NCBI GenBank assembly: GCA_937900965.1
Contig: CALCGJ010000198.1
Coordinates: 1-37,032, forward strand
Source: an uncultured Bacteroidota bacterium
Lineage (GTDB): Bacteria; Bacteroidota; Bacteroidia; Bacteroidales; FEN-979
DNA length: 37,032 nucleotides
Direction of reading: 5' to 3'
Every line of letters begins with the position of its first letter. Within the stretch, counting starts at the first letter, position 1. Below the pieces are notes generated by a model, which saw nothing but the letters and a program-made list of their open reading frames with translations, searched no databases and was not told the origin of the DNA. Below are positions 34,383-37,032 of this stretch, in pieces. A program made the translations under genes and the position numbers.

Positions 34383-34450
34383 TCGATTGGGAATCCACAG
34401 CACAATTATCCGGGCCTCTGCGGGCAGGCTCAGGTCATGCAGTCCGGGTC

Positions 34451-35338
34451 TTACCGGGTCTTGGTCATGCTCGAAGGGATGCAGATAATGTAATCGGCTT
34501 TCCCGAGATGCTCTTCAGAGAGTTGGTCGAGGTCATCCTGCTCTACACACGTAATCGTAATGATATTTGTATCGAATGGGAACCTCCTGGCGAAATCCCT
34601 GAGATACCATACTGTTCCCTCAAAGTTATCACTGTGATAAGAACCGTTAAAATGGATGATGGTACCTCCCTCTTCCAGGTTTTTATAAATGAAATATCCC
34701 ATCGTAGCATCTTTTATGGCCTGGGCTTCAGCAAGGTTCATGGTCTGATGCATTGCGCCACTTCCTGCAAACATCTCTTTCATTGCTTTGTAGCAATTCA
34801 TGGTGGAATCATACTTTATCGGGAGCGGCGCAATCATACCCCGCTGATATGCATTGATGCTGTCAAGTCCTTCAAATCCTTTCAGATTTACCAGGGCAGC
34901 ATACCTGCGCGGGATATTGGAGGCAACGAATTTCAGGTCATGCTCACAGGCGAAATCCACCAAAGGAGCATAATCGGTTGAATAGTTTGGCCATAATTTG
35001 GCCTCCTTTTCAAAATCCTTCTTCCGGATAAATTTTGCGGTATATTCATCCAGTAACAACTGATTATCCCGCTCAAACATCTCTGCTGCCAGAACCAGTT
35101 TGTCCTGTTTAATTCCGTAAAGATCTACGGTAAGTTCTAACTCCAGCCAATGCGAGATTGGATTGTTGTGCAGCTCTCCGAAAAACACCACTTGCGAATT
35201 ACCGGCATCTTTAAGCAGTTCTTTGTAAGAGGCTTTTTTTCCTTTGGCATTGAAAATCCTGTATGCCGGTTTGTCGGCCCAAACGGAAGTGCTGACGAGC
35301 AGTCCCGCAAGGATTAAAAGTATAAATCTGAATTTCAT
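34451..35338 (-). CDS. ChaN-like haem-binding family lipoprotein/periplasmic protein
   Basis: A 295-residue protein with a cleavable signal peptide (MKFRFILLILAGLLVSTSVWA). It carries the Cofac_haem_bdg (PF04187, ChaN/Tiki-superfamily) pattern: VVFFGELHNNPISHWLELEL, LVLAAEMFERDNQLLLDEY, KLWPNYSTDYAPLVDFACEHDLKFVASNIPRRYAALV, and IIHFNGSYHSDNFEGTVWYL. Campylobacter ChaN binds haem at the outer membrane; some relatives in the wider superfamily are metalloproteases, so binding is not certain here. It starts 8 bp after the S41 protease gene and is probably cotranscribed with it. Confidence 0.85.
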   Translation of the reverse strand: MKFRFILLILAGLLVSTSVWADKPAYRIFNAKGKKASYKELLKDAGNSQVVFFGELHNNPISHWLELELTVDLYGIKQDKLVLAAEMFERDNQLLLDEYTAKFIRKKDFEKEAKLWPNYSTDYAPLVDFACEHDLKFVASNIPRRYAALVNLKGFEGLDSINAYQRGMIAPLPIKYDSTMNCYKAMKEMFAGSGAMHQTMNLAEAQAIKDATMGYFIYKNLEEGGTIIHFNGSYHSDNFEGTVWYLRDFARRFPFDTNIITITCVEQDDLDQLSEEHLGKADYIICIPSSMTKTR

Positions 35339-35346
35339 AAGCTATA

Positions 35347-37032
35347 TTATTCTGTTTCTGGTTCAAATGATTCATCTGTCAATTCCGGTGTATCCGGATC
35401 AGTATCTTTTACTTTTGTGGGATCAACCCAGGTCCCATCTAGAATAGAATAGTAGATGTCAGGCTGATGAAGGATCTCGATTGCACGGGCCAGCTCCGGG
35501 TCGTTCCTGAGCGATGACTCAACTTTCCCCTTTTGGTAATAGTACCTTGAAATAATCTCCATTCTCAGCAACTCGCGGATTTGATCCTCATATTTTGTGA
35601 TGTCTGCCTCTTTATCCTTGATCATGTGTTCTTTCAAGTGATTATACTCCTCCTCAATCGCTGCAAGGTAGTGTTCTTTTTCGGCTTCATTTTTCAGACG
35701 TTCAAGAGCCTTTTCACTTCGTGTTGTGTAAGTGTAGTCCTTGTCTGTGATGAAACGCAGGAAATCTGCGTATGTGCTGTCTGTGATCTCAAACTCACTT
35801 ACAGAGCCAATCTCAGGATGGGTATGATGAAATTTCGTGGCATAATTAAAAATCAGAAAATTACCGTAAAGTGTAAGGGCAACCTGGCTGAATGACCTTG
35901 GCTTAACCGTGATATCGGGGGAGATACCTCCTCCGTCATAAACTTTTCTTCCTTTTCGGGTAGTAAATTCCTGGATGAGTGAATCGGGAATTTTAGTGAA
36001 ATATCCGTTGTTATCCTTATGGCTGTAATCAATCGCCTGAATGCAACGACCACTGGGGATATAGTATTTAGCTACGGTGATCTTCAACTGGGCATTGTAA
36101 CTCAGAGGAACAACATTCTGCACCAACCCTTTTCCAAACGTTCGCTGGCCAATTATCACCCCGCGGTCGAGGTCTTGCATAGCACCGGCGAAAATCTCAC
36201 TGGCAGAAGCACTCTGGTTATCTGCAAGGACGACAAGGGGGATCTTCAGATCATCAGGAGGATACATTGTTTTGTGTACGCGGTTGCGATCCTTCACTTT
36301 CCCTTTGGTAGTGACGATCTCCTGCCCGCGTTCTATAAAAATATTCGAGAGGTCTATGGCCTCATTGAGCAACCCGCCACCATTATTACGCAGGTCGACG
36401 ATCACTCCTGCAACAGGCTTCTTTTCCTTTAACTTCACAAGAGCCTGCTTTACCTCTTTTCCGGCGTTCTGAGTGAATCCGGTAAGTTTTATGTATGCTA
36501 TGTCGTCACCTACGATTCCTGAATATGGGATGTTGTCGATTTTGATATTTTCACGGGTGATATTCTTCTCGATGATCTCCTCTGTTCCATCTCTTTTAAC
36601 CTTGATAAGGACATCAGTCCCAGCTTGTCCTTTCAGGATGGCGCTAACCTCATCATAACTTTTACTCACTGCCGATTGCCCGTTTACCTCTACAATCTTG
36701 TCGCCCGCAAGCAACCCTGCTTTTTGTGCAGGAGATCCTTCATAGGGTTCTGACAGAACCACATATTCTTTTTGTTGGTGAATCAGAGCTCCGATACCTC
36801 CATATTGGCCTGTTGTGATAAATTTATAATCTTCTATTTCGGTCTCAGGGATATAGTTTGTATAGGGATCCAGGGAGAAAAGCATGGCATCAATTCCGGC
36901 CTTGGAGATCTCTCCGGGCTGGATTTCATCCACATACTCGCTGTTCAGCTCCTTGATGACATCAGTATAGATATCCAGATTTTTAAGGATCTCGAATGTT
37001 TGATCCTGTGGAGTCTGTCCAAATCCTGTCTG
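35347..37032 (-). CDS. S41 family C-terminal processing peptidase, N-terminus beyond window
   Basis: A tail-specific (Prc/CtpA-like) serine protease. The reading frame stays open to the right window edge (33 further codons beyond the track's GTG start), so the N-terminus is missing; 561 residues are visible. Features: ELNSEYVDEIQPGEISKAGIDAMLFSLDPYTNYIPE, a PDZ domain (GGIGALIHQQKEYVVLSEPYEGSPAQKAGLLAGDKIVEVNGQS), then the S41 core with GVIVDLRNNGGGLLNEAIDLSN, the nucleophile region NQSASASEIFAGAMQD and the Lys in QRTFGKGLVQ. A long charged C-terminal extension ends in a Glu/Asp-rich tail. It precedes the ChaN-like gene by 8 bp. Confidence 0.94.
   Translation of the reverse strand, partial: QTGFGQTPQDQTFEILKNLDIYTDVIKELNSEYVDEIQPGEISKAGIDAMLFSLDPYTNYIPETEIEDYKFITTGQYGGIGALIHQQKEYVVLSEPYEGSPAQKAGLLAGDKIVEVNGQSAVSKSYDEVSAILKGQAGTDVLIKVKRDGTEEIIEKNITRENIKIDNIPYSGIVGDDIAYIKLTGFTQNAGKEVKQALVKLKEKKPVAGVIVDLRNNGGGLLNEAIDLSNIFIERGQEIVTTKGKVKDRNRVHKTMYPPDDLKIPLVVLADNQSASASEIFAGAMQDLDRGVIIGQRTFGKGLVQNVVPLSYNAQLKITVAKYYIPSGRCIQAIDYSHKDNNGYFTKIPDSLIQEFTTRKGRKVYDGGGISPDITVKPRSFSQVALTLYGNFLIFNYATKFHHTHPEIGSVSEFEITDSTYADFLRFITDKDYTYTTRSEKALERLKNEAEKEHYLAAIEEEYNHLKEHMIKDKEADITKYEDQIRELLRMEIISRYYYQKGKVESSLRNDPELARAIEILHQPDIYYSILDGTWVDPTKVKDTDPDTPELTDESFEPETE

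Noticed and set aside
34383-34450. Intrinsic terminator between the M28 and ChaN-like genes
   Set aside because: A bulged GCCTCTGC/GCAGGC stem can be drawn, but there is no T-run on either strand; evidence too weak to list.
36019-36432. 137-residue plus-strand ORF opposite the S41 protease
   Set aside because: It is a shadow of a well-supported protease reading frame; it shows no recognisable motif and is interrupted relative to any known family.

Overview
The window looks like a chromosomal segment of an uncultured or little-studied Bacteroidota (class Bacteroidia, probably a Bacteroidales-type lineage). This rests on type IX secretion (T9SS) C-terminal sorting tails, a carboxypeptidase-regulatory-like TonB receptor, an S46 dipeptidyl peptidase, a LruC-domain lipoprotein, a Gcw_chp outer-membrane protein, a short adenylate kinase, the panC-panD-UPF0104-radA neighbourhood, and several close matches to the Bacteroidetes -7 box TAnnTTTG. 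I see no tRNA, rRNA, CRISPR, transposase or phage genes. The longest stretch without a gene is about 150 bp.

Layout. 1-3204 (+): end of a SPOR-domain protein, trmB and a secreted S46 peptidase with acidic-P1 (DPP11-type) signature. 3209-4069 (-): TIGR01777-type SDR epimerase. 4146-9453 (+): methylmalonyl-CoA mutase, unusually split as mutA / response regulator / Gcw_chp barrel / mutB. 9454-9555: simple tandem repeats. 9556-10158 (-): a small secreted protein that looks like a C10-protease propeptide joined directly to a T9SS tail. 10249-14802 (+, except purE): O-methyltransferase carrying an in-frame palindromic repeat, PAP2 phosphatase, hpt, adk, obg, second PAP2. 21502-14806 (-): a probable six-gene operon of TiaS-like ATP-binding protein, six-helix membrane protein, lipoprotein, TonB-dependent receptor, T9SS-secreted protein and type II NADH dehydrogenase. 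27671-21595 (-): two-component pair, panC, panD, UPF0104 flippase-like protein, rfaE2, radA, PNPOx-like flavoprotein. 27821-29038 (+): MFS transporter. 31348-29048 (-): LruC lipoprotein. 31458-34382 (+): MnmA-type tRNA thiolase and an M28 metallopeptidase. 37032-34451 (-): S41 processing protease (cut by the window edge) and a ChaN-like haem-binding-family protein.

How it fits together. S46, M28 and S41 peptidases, the mutase (succinate/propionate interconversion or branched-chain amino-acid catabolism) and NDH-2 suggest a peptide- and amino-acid-using heterotroph with some electron-transport capacity. Housekeeping genes (trmB, hpt, adk, obg, purE, radA, panCD, mnmA) are interleaved with envelope genes.

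The most unusual material is (i) the operon at 14806-21502, which could be an undescribed uptake-plus-modification system for an unknown ligand, (ii) the protease remnant at 9556-10158, (iii) the palindromic repeat translated inside the O-methyltransferase, and (iv) the signalling and barrel genes wedged between the two mutase subunits. All functions are read from sequence motifs without database searches.
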